IMG/VR virus record: IMGVR_UViG_3300035698_004574
Span: 1-24,746 of that record
DNA from: a virus
Length of the DNA: 24,746 nt
Strand: one strand, 5' to 3'
Position 1 is the first letter of the stretch, and the number at the start of each line of letters is the position of its first letter. The translations under genes and the position numbers were made by a program. This document shows positions 1 to 6,985 of this stretch, piece by piece. The notes under the pieces are model-generated. The model had not been told where the DNA came from, made no database searches, and saw only the letters and a program-made list of their open reading frames with translations.

Positions 1-48
1 AAGAATGCGAAGCCCCTTTTTAAACAAAGAGTGTCGTTTTTTTTGAAG

Positions 49-109
49 CTGTTGCAACAAACCGAAGGCATTTTTTACGTACATTGCAACAGTTTTAATT
101 CTTGCAACA
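49..109. repeat. TTGCAACA repeats in the leader of the first gene
   Basis: The octamer TTGCAACA occurs three times, at 52-59, 84-91 and 102-109. CTGTTGCAA (49-57) and TTGCAACAG (84-92) also form a 9-bp inverted repeat. The cluster sits 25-85 nt before the first gene, where a promoter or operator would be expected; TACATTGC near 81 is one base short of the Bacteroidota TAnnTTTG box. A regulatory role is inferred only from position and repetition. The frame starting at base 1 is open to a TAG at 160-162, so the tail of an upstream gene could overlap this stretch. Confidence 0.3.
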
Positions 110-133
110 AATCAAATTTTAATCTTTTGCATT

Positions 134-433
134 ATGCGCAAATTTATTATCAAACACTATAGAAGTCTGACTCTCATTGCGTTCTTGATGCAGTGGGCCT
201 CTGCTTTAGCTGCAGTAATTTTCTATTTTATAAACGGGTGGTGGTGCCTTTGGGCGTTCCTGCTTTGCCTCGTCTCTCATTTCCTGACGGTCCGATTTGC
301 TGGAGTGGTAAAGGATCAGTATCTCCAAAATATTTGGGTCAAGCCATTGAGGGGATTATTCGGAAAACCTAAACGGAGAAAGAAAAGAAAAATAATAAGA
401 AAGTACGGTAAACCTATAGACCTGGATAAATGA
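134..433 (+). CDS. Small two-helix membrane protein, possible class II holin
   Basis: A 99-residue protein with two hydrophobic segments (about residues 12-33 and 36-58, the second containing the run WWCLWAFLLCL) followed by a strongly basic tail (KPKRRKKRK near 79-87). It has no cleavable-signal pattern and no catalytic motif. Size, two helices and a charged cytoplasmic tail match class II holins, which permeabilise the inner membrane at lysis, but no endolysin or spanin is in the window, so this is only a candidate. The stop TGA (431-433) overlaps the next ATG in an ATGA junction, tying it to the terminase genes. The leader is A/T-rich without a Shine-Dalgarno sequence, as is usual in Bacteroidota. 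It could equally be an unrelated small membrane protein. Confidence 0.6.
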   Translation: MRKFIIKHYRSLTLIAFLMQWASALAAVIFYFINGWWCLWAFLLCLVSHFLTVRFAGVVKDQYLQNIWVKPLRGLFGKPKRRKKRKIIRKYGKPIDLDK

Positions 434-1089
434 ATCTAGTTTCAAAAACTCAATTCTCGTCAATGTTCGGAAAGGCTTCGAACTATCTGTCAAACTATGT
501 CAAGCGGTCTCAAGTGGTCCTCAATGACAATCAAGTTGACCTGGACGATCCTATCAACGCGGACTTTTTGCAGTCACGCCGGGAGATTCTCGGATCGTTT
601 CCTATGTCTGAAGCCCGCGCCCCTGCTAAGAAGTACGAAAAGAAAATCAAAAAAGACAAACCAGCGCCAAAAGCGAAAGCGCCGTCCATCAAAAAGCCTG
701 TGACGGCTCCGTCAAAAGCTGAGAGCAAGGTCGCAAAGGAGGACGCGAGTCTCGCGAAACGAATCAGGGAGGCTGACCTCAAGAAAAAACTGCTGGACGC
801 GGAGATCAGTCAGAACAAACTGAACAAACTACTCGGAAAATCTTTGCCGACTGACTTAGTCAAAGAAGTTGTCACACAAATGAATAAAGCAATGACCGAC
901 TCAATGAAAGAGGCTGTTGATAGTTACACTGATGACATTGCACACCGGACCAGAATGTCCGCAAAGGACGTGAGCCAGTCAAAAAAAGAATTGATTGCAA
1001 TCGTCAACACTCATTCGAGGCGAGCAGTCGAAAAGGCAAAGCGCCGAATTGAAAAGGCAATAATCGAAATGACTGAGAATGAAAAGTGA
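430..1089 (+). CDS. Probable terminase small subunit (Nu1-like DNA-binding N-terminus)
   Basis: A 219-residue protein immediately upstream of, and overlapping by 11 nt, the large terminase gene. Residues about 5-50 (SKTQFSSMFG, then SNYVKRSQVVL, then DLDDPINADFLQSRR) look like the winged-helix DNA-binding domain of Nu1-type small terminases, which recognise the phage packaging site. Residues about 65-125 are a Lys/Ala/Pro-rich linker. The rest is predicted helical and highly charged, as expected for oligomerisation and contact with the large subunit. The function is inferred from the N-terminal pattern plus position. It is longer than many small subunits because of the linker. The start is fixed by the ATGA overlap with the preceding gene. 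Confidence 0.62.
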   Translation: MNLVSKTQFSSMFGKASNYLSNYVKRSQVVLNDNQVDLDDPINADFLQSRREILGSFPMSEARAPAKKYEKKIKKDKPAPKAKAPSIKKPVTAPSKAESKVAKEDASLAKRIREADLKKKLLDAEISQNKLNKLLGKSLPTDLVKEVVTQMNKAMTDSMKEAVDSYTDDIAHRTRMSAKDVSQSKKELIAIVNTHSRRAVEKAKRRIEKAIIEMTENEK

Positions 1090-3085
1090 GGGAATTCAAA
1101 AAATTTATTCTGATATTATTTTCGGCATCTATGAAGGGGCCGTCCACGAGCTGGACGATATCTCTCCGAGTGCCTGGGCTGAAAAGCACGTTGTCTTAGG
1201 TAAGGAGGAGCCAAAGCCAGGGCCTTTCTCCTATGATAACTCGCCTTACGTCAAGGGGATTGTCGATTGCTTAGACGTAAACCACCCCGCAAAGGAAATC
1301 GCGATCATGAAAGGGGCTCAAATTGGAATGAGTCGAGGTCTTATAATGAATGGAATCGGATATATCATTGACATTGCTCCAGGAAATACGGCGCTAATGG
1401 TCGGACACGAGGACCTAACAAAGGACGCGTCTACAAAAGTTGACTCAATGATCGACAATGCTGACATTCGTCACCTCATTTTCAATCAGTCTGGTAAGCT
1501 AAGGCACACAAAGTCAGGAGATACTGACAAACTGAAAGAGTTTGCAGGAGGTTATTTGCTGATCGGTACATCAAATCACAGTACACTGAGGCAGAGGTCT
1601 TTACGTTATGGATTTATAGATGACTTTGACGGAATGAAATCTGAATCTAAGGAGGCAGGGGATACTCGAAAGCTGATCAATAAAAGATTTGCAGCGTTCA
1701 AAGACAAAAGAAAAATAATGTATATCTCAACGCCAGAGCTCGCGGTCAACTCAAACATTGAGCCCGTCTATCTCAGAGGGGATCAGAGAAAATATCATAT
1801 TGAATGCCCGTGCTGTCAGGAGAGAATTGTCCTTGAGTGGGAGATTGAAAGCCAGTGTGACGGGGTCGATATGGCCGGGATCACCTGGAGTTTAGACGAT
1901 AGCGGGGACTTAATCCCTGAGTCTGTAGGCTATACGTGCTATAAATGCGGGGGATTCTTTGACGATAGGGACAAATATAAACTTTTGAGGGAGGGCGAAT
2001 GGATTCCGACTGCCAAACCTGCCGACCCTGATGTCGTTTCTTTCCATATCTCAGCGCTTTACGCTCCGCCTTTCATGTATGACTGGACCTATTACGTCCG
2101 AGAATACATTGAAGCGTGTCCGTTAGGGCAGGAAAGAAAGGAATCTGAGTACAAAACATTCGTTAACACGGTGCTAGGGCTGACATATACGCCGCTCTCT
2201 CAGGATATCAAGGCGACTGAGCTGCAGAAAAACTGCAGACCTTACTCAGTTAACACGATACCGGACAAGTTGTCTGTCGCTGACGGAAATGGAAAAATTG
2301 TTTTGCTGACTTTCGCCTGTGACCTTAACGGGAAAGTTGATGACGCTCGCCTTGATTATGAAATTGTAGCCTGGTCTGAAAACGGACAGACGTATTCTGT
2401 CAGTCACGGATCATTCGGAACTTTCATTCCAAAGGACCCCGGAAAAATCAAGCGTGACAAATGGACCTATCGAAAAGGAAAAGAGCTGAGCGTCTGGCCT
2501 AAAGTGACCGAGATTTTTGAGACACGTATCCCACGAGATGACGGCTCGACAATGGCAATCTTTGCGGGCGGAATTGATACAGGATATCTCTCAGAATATG
2601 CGTATCCTTTCGTCAGAGATTCGAATTTTAATATTTGGAGCCTTAGAGGTGACACGAAAGAGGGCGGCTTTATTAGCAAGCAACATGATACAAGGTCTTA
2701 CAAAGTATCGGCTGAGAAAAAAGATTTGTTTATTGTCAGGGGTAACGCGATCAAGGACGACCTCGCAAACCATATGCTTTTAAACTGGGACCAAGAGCAC
2801 GGAGAGATTCAGCCTCACGGCTTCATGAACTTTCCTAGTCCGTCTGAAGGGCAGTATCAATTCAAAAATTATTTCTCTCACTTCGAAGCGGAGAAAAAAG
2901 AATTTGATCCTAAGAATGAAAAATTTCTCTGGAAGAAAAAATCGAACAACCATCAAAACCACCTTTTCGATTGCCGGGTTTACAACGTGGCTGTCCGTGA
3001 TATCCTGCTCGATAAGATTTTCAGAGAGCGAGGGATTCAAAACGGGACTTGGGCGGATTGGGTTTCGTTAGTGCTTAAGAAATAG
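1079..3085 (+). CDS. Terminase large subunit, GpA family
   Basis: A 668-residue packaging motor: an ATPase that pumps DNA into the prohead and a nuclease that cuts concatemers. The Walker A-like loop is KGAQIGMSRG (residues 78-87). The segment HSTLRQRSLRYG then GFIDDFDG (about 178-185), the downstream GDT...KR and the ISTP coupling motif follow the order seen in GpA/lambda-type large terminases. Two Cys pairs (CPCC 243-246, CYKC 287-290) form a zinc-binding insert typical of this family. GGIDTGY (Asp about 500) fits the first nuclease acidic site and HLFDCRVYN near the end a late one. The Walker B acidic pair reads DD instead of the usual DE. The 3' end overlaps the convergent minus-strand gene by 18 nt. 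Confidence 0.93.
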   Translation: MKSEGIQKIYSDIIFGIYEGAVHELDDISPSAWAEKHVVLGKEEPKPGPFSYDNSPYVKGIVDCLDVNHPAKEIAIMKGAQIGMSRGLIMNGIGYIIDIAPGNTALMVGHEDLTKDASTKVDSMIDNADIRHLIFNQSGKLRHTKSGDTDKLKEFAGGYLLIGTSNHSTLRQRSLRYGFIDDFDGMKSESKEAGDTRKLINKRFAAFKDKRKIMYISTPELAVNSNIEPVYLRGDQRKYHIECPCCQERIVLEWEIESQCDGVDMAGITWSLDDSGDLIPESVGYTCYKCGGFFDDRDKYKLLREGEWIPTAKPADPDVVSFHISALYAPPFMYDWTYYVREYIEACPLGQERKESEYKTFVNTVLGLTYTPLSQDIKATELQKNCRPYSVNTIPDKLSVADGNGKIVLLTFACDLNGKVDDARLDYEIVAWSENGQTYSVSHGSFGTFIPKDPGKIKRDKWTYRKGKELSVWPKVTEIFETRIPRDDGSTMAIFAGGIDTGYLSEYAYPFVRDSNFNIWSLRGDTKEGGFISKQHDTRSYKVSAEKKDLFIVRGNAIKDDLANHMLLNWDQEHGEIQPHGFMNFPSPSEGQYQFKNYFSHFEAEKKEFDPKNEKFLWKKKSNNHQNHLFDCRVYNVAVRDILLDKIFRERGIQNGTWADWVSLVLKK

Positions 3086-3538
3086 TAATATCATAAATGT
3101 CATTATTGTTAGCCAAGAAAATATAATTATGAGTCTTGTATTGCTAGCTTTATCCTGACTGAAATCTCTAATAATTGAGTTGTCTCTAGTTTTTCTACTC
3201 CCGTTTTTGCTTGGTCTATTCGGGAATAAAGGCATATTTATTTCGGGCTTAGAGTATTCTGATAGATAATACTCCCCCCTATTTTGCTCCTGAGATATCC
3301 AACTCACCTCCTTCATGAATGTGATAAACTCTTTTGTTTTGTTATCTCTTATCGGTATTTTGGTGTTTTTGACAAACAAGTATTTGAATGACACAACAAG
3401 GTCTTTGTATCTTAGTCCGTTGTCGCCAGTATCGCTGAACGCGTCTGTCAGTATTCTATAGACTACTTGCGGACTGATAGTGTCTGCTCGACTGCTGTTA
3501 AAATTATATTTAGTCAATGTGTATGCTGATTTTTCCAT
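3068..3538 (-). CDS. Unknown protein with C-terminal membrane anchor
   Basis: About 156 residues from the ATG at 3538; a TTG at 3553 in the same frame is less likely because it lies inside the promoter-like element. The N-terminal two thirds are soluble, with predicted helices and a strand pair (ISQEQ...GEYYLSEYSK) that resembles the wing of a winged-helix fold, but I do not recognise a family. The last 22 residues are strongly hydrophobic (LIIIFSWLTIMTFMILLFL), giving a single tail anchor. The gene has its own Bacteroidota-type promoter and converges on the terminase, so it looks like an accessory (moron) gene expressed independently of the late operon. A superinfection-exclusion, lysis-control or membrane-tethered regulatory role would fit, but none is shown. 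Confidence 0.6.
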   Translation of the reverse strand: MEKSAYTLTKYNFNSSRADTISPQVVYRILTDAFSDTGDNGLRYKDLVVSFKYLFVKNTKIPIRDNKTKEFITFMKEVSWISQEQNRGEYYLSEYSKPEINMPLFPNRPSKNGSRKTRDNSIIRDFSQDKASNTRLIIIFSWLTIMTFMILLFLKH

Positions 3539-3542
3539 GCCC

Positions 3543-3574
3543 CAAACATACAAACAAGTTTACATATATACAAA
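3543..3574 (-). promoter_or_regulatory. Bacteroidota-type promoter (TTTG-N20-TATGTTTG)
   Basis: On the minus strand TTTG (3574-3571) is followed after 20 nt by TATGTTTG (3550-3543), matching the Bacteroidota sigma consensus TTTG...TAnnTTTG. The -7 box ends 4 nt before the ATG at 3538, so the expected transcription start falls at or next to the start codon. An 18-bp element shared with the site at 8656-8673 overlaps the upstream half. Confidence 0.65.
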
Positions 3575-3575
3575 C
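3558..3575. repeat. 18-bp shared element, copy 1
   Basis: GTTTACATATATACAAAC on the plus strand matches the element at 8656-8673 at 17 of 18 positions. It is an imperfect dyad with GTTT/AAAC ends around an AT core. Both copies stand just upstream of minus-strand genes, which suggests a common promoter or operator sequence. Confidence 0.5.
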
Positions 3576-3578
3576 TTT

Positions 3579-4337
3579 TTATAAAACTTTTTTCAAATTA
3601 AATTCGTCAGGCACCTCAATTAAATTCTGTCGATAGTCCTCAACGTAGGAGCCCGCCTTGATTTTTGGATCGAGATAGTCACGCAGTAAATTTGATTTTG
3701 CAATATTATTTTTTGCGCTAGAATTATTTATTTTTCTGTTTATGTCTCTGCGGACCCATGAAAAGTGGTGCATTTTTGTTTTCATTTGATAGACCTCTGC
3801 AGCATTTACCCTCCGAGTTGGGTCAACATATAAAGGATAAGATTGTTTATGTCCTCCGATAGTGTCAGGCTTTAGCTCGTGAATGAACGGGACGAAATAA
3901 TCATCAACGTTCTCGAATCTAAGTGTCGGCTTTTTAAAATATGTGAACATCTCACAGGCGGAGCCCTCGGCTCCTGAGTCAATATATTCCTGCTTAGCCG
4001 CTCCAAAGTCAGAGTAAAACTCGTCACAATCTAAATGCAGAAAGTGAGTGCATTCTAAAGCCTTAGCGAACTCTAACCCCAGGTTGCGCTTTGCTGTCTC
4101 GTTGTGCATTCCGTTATGCTTTGACGGATCGTACTTTTCAAAATGGACCTCCGCCTTGCACTCCTTAAAAAATGCGCGGTTTGCAAGTATCTCCGTGATT
4201 GGGTTATACTCCTCGCCGTAATTGGAGACCGTCTGAAACATTATGATAATTATATCAACGTGCTCATGTACCTGCCTCATTGAAGGGATCAGGAGCTCCT
4301 CGGAATCGAATACTGAATAAATCGCTGCTAACTTCAT
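3579..4337 (-). CDS. Putative glycosyltransferase (GT2/GT92-like), last gene of the glycan operon
   Basis: A 252-residue soluble protein. The start (KLAAIYSVFDSEELLIPSMRQV) is the beta-strand/helix opening of GT-A glycosyltransferases acting on nucleotide sugars. Residues 98-107 read HFLHLDCDEF, with a DxD metal-binding motif (D103, D105). Downstream, HHFSWVRRDINRKINNSS resembles the His-containing acceptor-side segment of GT92-like and related families. There is no transmembrane segment, so it probably works in the cytoplasm. The start ATG overlaps the stop of the methyltransferase upstream in an ATGA junction. Sugar donor and acceptor cannot be read from sequence. Confidence 0.72.
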   Translation of the reverse strand: MKLAAIYSVFDSEELLIPSMRQVHEHVDIIIIMFQTVSNYGEEYNPITEILANRAFFKECKAEVHFEKYDPSKHNGMHNETAKRNLGLEFAKALECTHFLHLDCDEFYSDFGAAKQEYIDSGAEGSACEMFTYFKKPTLRFENVDDYFVPFIHELKPDTIGGHKQSYPLYVDPTRRVNAAEVYQMKTKMHHFSWVRRDINRKINNSSAKNNIAKSNLLRDYLDPKIKAGSYVEDYRQNLIEVPDEFNLKKVL

Positions 4338-4861
4338 TGTATAGCAGTTATTTCAAAGCCGCCTGACTTCATTCCGATAAGCCCTGATATATCGACATAA
4401 TTCGAGACCATTGCCGCTCCTGCTCCTCCTCCTGGAGTATTCAGCTCAACGGCCCATTTGAATTTTGAAAAGTGCTGTCTGACTTGATACCCAGCGTCAG
4501 CTTGACCTTTCTCGGTGTCGTGTATTACGATAATTTTCGCGGTCTTTCTGTTTTGATATAAATCAATTTGACGTCTCTCTCCTGGAGCGTGGTCAATGAA
4601 TAGCACGTCAGGCGTAAAAATTGGTAAGTCTTTCCATTCCGCAATAAGTTCGGAGCCCGTCTGAGCAGCCCAGTCAGGGTAATTTTCAAACGAAAGGAAC
4701 TCTCTGCCTGCCTGGCTGCAGTACTCTCTCAAAAAAGGAGTTGACCCATGACCGGACCCGAACTCAATCACCTGTCCTTTAGTCATTTTCAGCGCCTCGA
4801 ATAAAAAGATTCTGTGATTTGATTCGTTGTTTAAATGTTCAAGAAATTCTGCTTTTTTCAT
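4334..4861 (-). CDS. Class I SAM-dependent methyltransferase-like protein
   Basis: A 175-residue protein with a SAM-binding glycine loop VIEFGSGHGS (residues 31-40), an acidic strand-end in LSFENY (about 56-61), DVLFIDHAPGERRQ (85-98) and IIVIHDTE (110-117). These follow the order of the Rossmann-fold methyltransferase core as found in small sugar or cell-envelope methyltransferases (Methyltransf_24-like). The glycine-rich PGGGAGAAM near 143-151 is unusual. Both ends share ATGA overlaps with neighbours, placing it in the glycan operon, where O-methylation of a sugar is the natural guess. A role in methylating another small molecule cannot be excluded. Confidence 0.7.
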   Translation of the reverse strand: MKKAEFLEHLNNESNHRIFLFEALKMTKGQVIEFGSGHGSTPFLREYCSQAGREFLSFENYPDWAAQTGSELIAEWKDLPIFTPDVLFIDHAPGERRQIDLYQNRKTAKIIVIHDTEKGQADAGYQVRQHFSKFKWAVELNTPGGGAGAAMVSNYVDISGLIGMKSGGFEITAIQ

Positions 4862-5334
4862 AATAAATTTTTAACTAAGTCCATACGTCCGAAGATAGAA
4901 ATTTCATTCTGTCCTCTGGTCGGTAGGTTGTCCGTGATAAATAATAATTGTTTTTTTGATGTGAGATATTTTATTTCTTCTCTGATTTCAGGATTTCTCC
5001 CGGCTTTTATTTCGGCCCTAAGATAGTTTAAAAAAGTTTTTGGATTATTTCCGAAATCAATATTTCCTATTTTAATAATGACGTGGTCAGGAAATAAAGC
5101 TGTCACGTATCGCTCCATAATTTTTTTATGGTTAACGTATTTTGTTTGTTGGCTCTGATCGAGCGTGCTGAAATATACGAGCATTTGATATCGCGGCTGC
5201 TCATAAAGGAGCTGAATCTCTCGCTGAAACTCTTTCGGGTCCTCGCATGAGCTGTCAGAAACTCCTGAAGCAAAGAAAGTGATATCTCGTCTGTCGTTTA
5301 AAGCTTGCGCTATGTCTCCGTTTCCTATTATCAT
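4858..5334 (-). CDS. Short NAD-dependent epimerase/dehydratase-like (SDR) protein
   Basis: A 158-residue protein beginning with the nucleotide-binding glycine motif MIIGNGDIAQAL. The middle carries FFASGVSDSS (20-29) and YFST (54-57) followed by KYVNHK (65-70). That supplies the Ser/Thr and YxxxK (Y66, K70) catalytic signature of extended short-chain dehydrogenases such as nucleotide-sugar epimerases and dehydratases. It is much shorter than classical sugar epimerases (usually around 300 residues), so the C-terminal substrate domain is reduced. Its TAA stop-side neighbour is coupled by ATGA (4858-4861), and its own ATG directly follows the upstream stop (TAAATG). It probably makes or modifies a nucleotide sugar for the neighbouring transferases. 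Confidence 0.68.
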   Translation of the reverse strand: MIIGNGDIAQALNDRRDITFFASGVSDSSCEDPKEFQREIQLLYEQPRYQMLVYFSTLDQSQQTKYVNHKKIMERYVTALFPDHVIIKIGNIDFGNNPKTFLNYLRAEIKAGRNPEIREEIKYLTSKKQLLFITDNLPTRGQNEISIFGRMDLVKNLL

Positions 5335-5550
5335 TTAGTTTTCAGTTTCACAATTGGGACAAATTATTGGGCATGTGCCTATTGCTCCCGTGGACATGCC
5401 TACGCTTCTGCCTTTCTTTATGGTGAGCATTCCATCTATAGCCAGTTTCTCACCGCAACTAATACATACTTTGGGTATGGTGAGCGGATTTAACCACTTC
5501 AGTGCTCTCTGGAGTTCAGCTTCTCTTTTTTTTTGTGATGTGATATTCAT
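5335..5550 (-). CDS. Small zinc-ribbon protein
   Basis: A 71-residue protein with an N-terminal charged helix (QKKREAELQRALKWL) and two Cys clusters: CISCG (about 29-33) and CPIICPNC (about 60-67). Together they form a four-Cys zinc ribbon with one extra Cys. I do not recognise a specific family. Its place in the middle of the glycan operon, joined by an ATGA overlap at 5547-5550 and by TAAATG at its end, suggests co-expression. It might act as an adaptor, a regulator or a metal-binding subunit; the sequence does not decide. Confidence 0.6.
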   Translation of the reverse strand: MNITSQKKREAELQRALKWLNPLTIPKVCISCGEKLAIDGMLTIKKGRSVGMSTGAIGTCPIICPNCETEN

Positions 5551-5789
5551 ATTGATCCTTTTTTAAATGGCCCGATTTTCGGTAATTCCTTGTATGCCTT
5601 AATCGTGGAGTTCGTGTCGTAAAACGCGTCAGTAGGTTCAATTATTATTCGCCTATGAATATAATCGAACTCCTCCTTTACGTGAGTATTTTCGCATCCC
5701 GTTATTAAAAACAGACCGGAATTCTCGTCATATTCAGCAACTTGCATTTTTTTGAGATACATAACCCAGTAAAATCCTGACTTCATCAT
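5547..5789 (-). CDS. Small conserved-looking protein of unknown function
   Basis: An 80-residue protein. I chose the ATG at 5789 because it makes a 4-nt ATGA overlap with the upstream FkbM gene; the frame is open further upstream, which would need a 31-nt overlap. The pattern SGFYWVMYLKKMQVAEYDE, then GLFLITGCE and EEFDYIHRRI, resembles a widespread family of short phage and bacterial proteins with a FYWV...W.IA.Y...W...G.E...F..I layout and no assigned activity. It is predicted to be a small mostly beta fold without membrane segments. Its function in the operon is unknown. Confidence 0.6.
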   Translation of the reverse strand: MMKSGFYWVMYLKKMQVAEYDENSGLFLITGCENTHVKEEFDYIHRRIIIEPTDAFYDTNSTIKAYKELPKIGPFKKGSI

Positions 5790-6340
5790 TCTGCTAATAT
5801 AAATAAACTTGACCAATAATTCTGTCCTGCTCCGTGCTCATTCGTCAGCTCATGACTCGCGGCGTAATATCCGAGCTCTGTCAGTTTGTCGACAATTTTG
5901 TCAACGTCAGTCTGATAGTAATCATTGATATGTAGGTGAAACTCAATCGAAATCTGACGCGCGGGCGCGGTATGCAGTGACCCTATGATCGCTCGCTCGT
6001 CTCCCTCAACGTCGATCTTAACGACGTCCCAGAATTTTATTTGATTATCTGTTGAGAATTTCTCAAGCGTCATGCACTCAACGTCAGAGCCTCCTAAAAT
6101 TGTGTGTGTTGCTTGAGGGTCTCTCGTGTTTTGTACGCCGATTAATCCTGTATAGCTGGAAATCCCGACTCTGTGATAATCTTTTCTATCAAGTTGGTCA
6201 ATGTCTACGGCGTAAACTTCAAAGCCTCTCCGCCTGAAGTGGTCCACAAAAAGAAAATTTCGACATCCGATATCAAGAATTTTCGCATTTTCTGGGAGCA
6301 GATCGGTATCGACTTTGTGCTCGTGTATTGTTTTTATCAT
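5786..6340 (-). CDS. FkbM-family methyltransferase
   Basis: A 184-residue SAM-dependent methyltransferase. Motif I is ILDIGC (21-26), the acidic ribose-binding residue sits in YAVDID (43-48), and the FkbM hallmark VKIDVEGDE lies at 107-115, followed by ISIEFH (about 130-135). FkbM proteins usually O-methylate sugars or polyketide hydroxyls, so methylating a glycan made by the surrounding transferases is the likely job. Its stop overlaps the start of the next small gene, and 6 nt separate it from the transferase upstream. At 184 residues it is a compact version of the family; the core motifs are intact. Confidence 0.85.
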   Translation of the reverse strand: MIKTIHEHKVDTDLLPENAKILDIGCRNFLFVDHFRRRGFEVYAVDIDQLDRKDYHRVGISSYTGLIGVQNTRDPQATHTILGGSDVECMTLEKFSTDNQIKFWDVVKIDVEGDERAIIGSLHTAPARQISIEFHLHINDYYQTDVDKIVDKLTELGYYAASHELTNEHGAGQNYWSSLFILAE

Positions 6341-6346
6341 AATTTC

Positions 6347-6985
6347 TTATTTAAAATGTCGCTTATTAAATACTGACTCGTCGCTCAGACAGTAGTCAAT
6401 CTCATGAGGACGGATAGGCTCAATAAAGTTGTGAAACATTGCGTAAGCAATGACCGACTCGTCTGCTCTATGGCCCTGCAGTCTCCCTGTCGCCTCCTGC
6501 TCTTGGCTCCCGAAATAGCCTGACTGCTCAAATACTTTCCATTGCTGGTATATCATGCAAGCTGGAGCAGTGTCAAAATCAAAATAATAGAGTGATCCGC
6601 CGACTAAATGTACTTCGTAAACATCTAGCGAATCCCTAGTCTCCTCAATTATTGTCAGAAAACTATCTGAAATAAAAGTACTGAGTCTGTTTTCGTCTCT
6701 GACGGCTGTCATATCGTATTTGAAAAGCGCGTCAACTGGTCCGTTGATAATCATAGCAGGGTCCAGCCAGAGCACCTTTTGAAATTTTTTCTTTGCTTGT
6801 TGTATAGCATACACCTTAAAACCATATAAAGACTCAAGGAAAGGCTTTGAGTATTCCGGCAGCTGTTCGGTCCAAAACATAATATTCGCGTCAGGATAGA
6901 CCTTTAAAATCGAAGCCTTGAGTCGGACCTGTTGCTTGACGTACTGCTCGCCGAAAGCTACTGAAACAAAAACTAAGTCTTTCAT
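6347..6985 (-). CDS. Putative GT-A glycosyltransferase with a degenerate DxD
   Basis: A 212-residue soluble protein. LVFVSVAFGEQYVKQ at the start, a conserved-looking VLWLDPAMIINGPVDALF (71-88), VGGSLYYFDFD (about 128-138) and the late GHRADESVIAYAM give the layout of GT8-like/nucleotide-diphospho-sugar transferases, in which the LWLD strand normally carries the metal-binding DxD. Here it reads D75-P-A77, so the second acidic residue is missing. The enzyme may be metal-independent, use another ligand or be inactive. Its ATG overlaps the stop of the transferase upstream (ATGA, 6982-6985). Confidence 0.65.
   Translation of the reverse strand: MKDLVFVSVAFGEQYVKQQVRLKASILKVYPDANIMFWTEQLPEYSKPFLESLYGFKVYAIQQAKKKFQKVLWLDPAMIINGPVDALFKYDMTAVRDENRLSTFISDSFLTIIEETRDSLDVYEVHLVGGSLYYFDFDTAPACMIYQQWKVFEQSGYFGSQEQEATGRLQGHRADESVIAYAMFHNFIEPIRPHEIDYCLSDESVFNKRHFK

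Noticed and set aside
1-162. Open frame from the first base to a TAG at 160-162
   Set aside because: It may be the end of an upstream gene, but it would overlap the first gene by 29 nt and its composition after about codon 30 is not protein-like; not enough to call a CDS.
497-782. Overlapping reading frames on both strands inside the small terminase gene
   Set aside because: They lie wholly within a gene with a better start, overlap pattern and domain match; composition looks like shadow coding.
2467-3040. Several 60-88 codon frames on both strands within the terminase large subunit
   Set aside because: They contain no recognisable domain and cover a well-supported nuclease domain.
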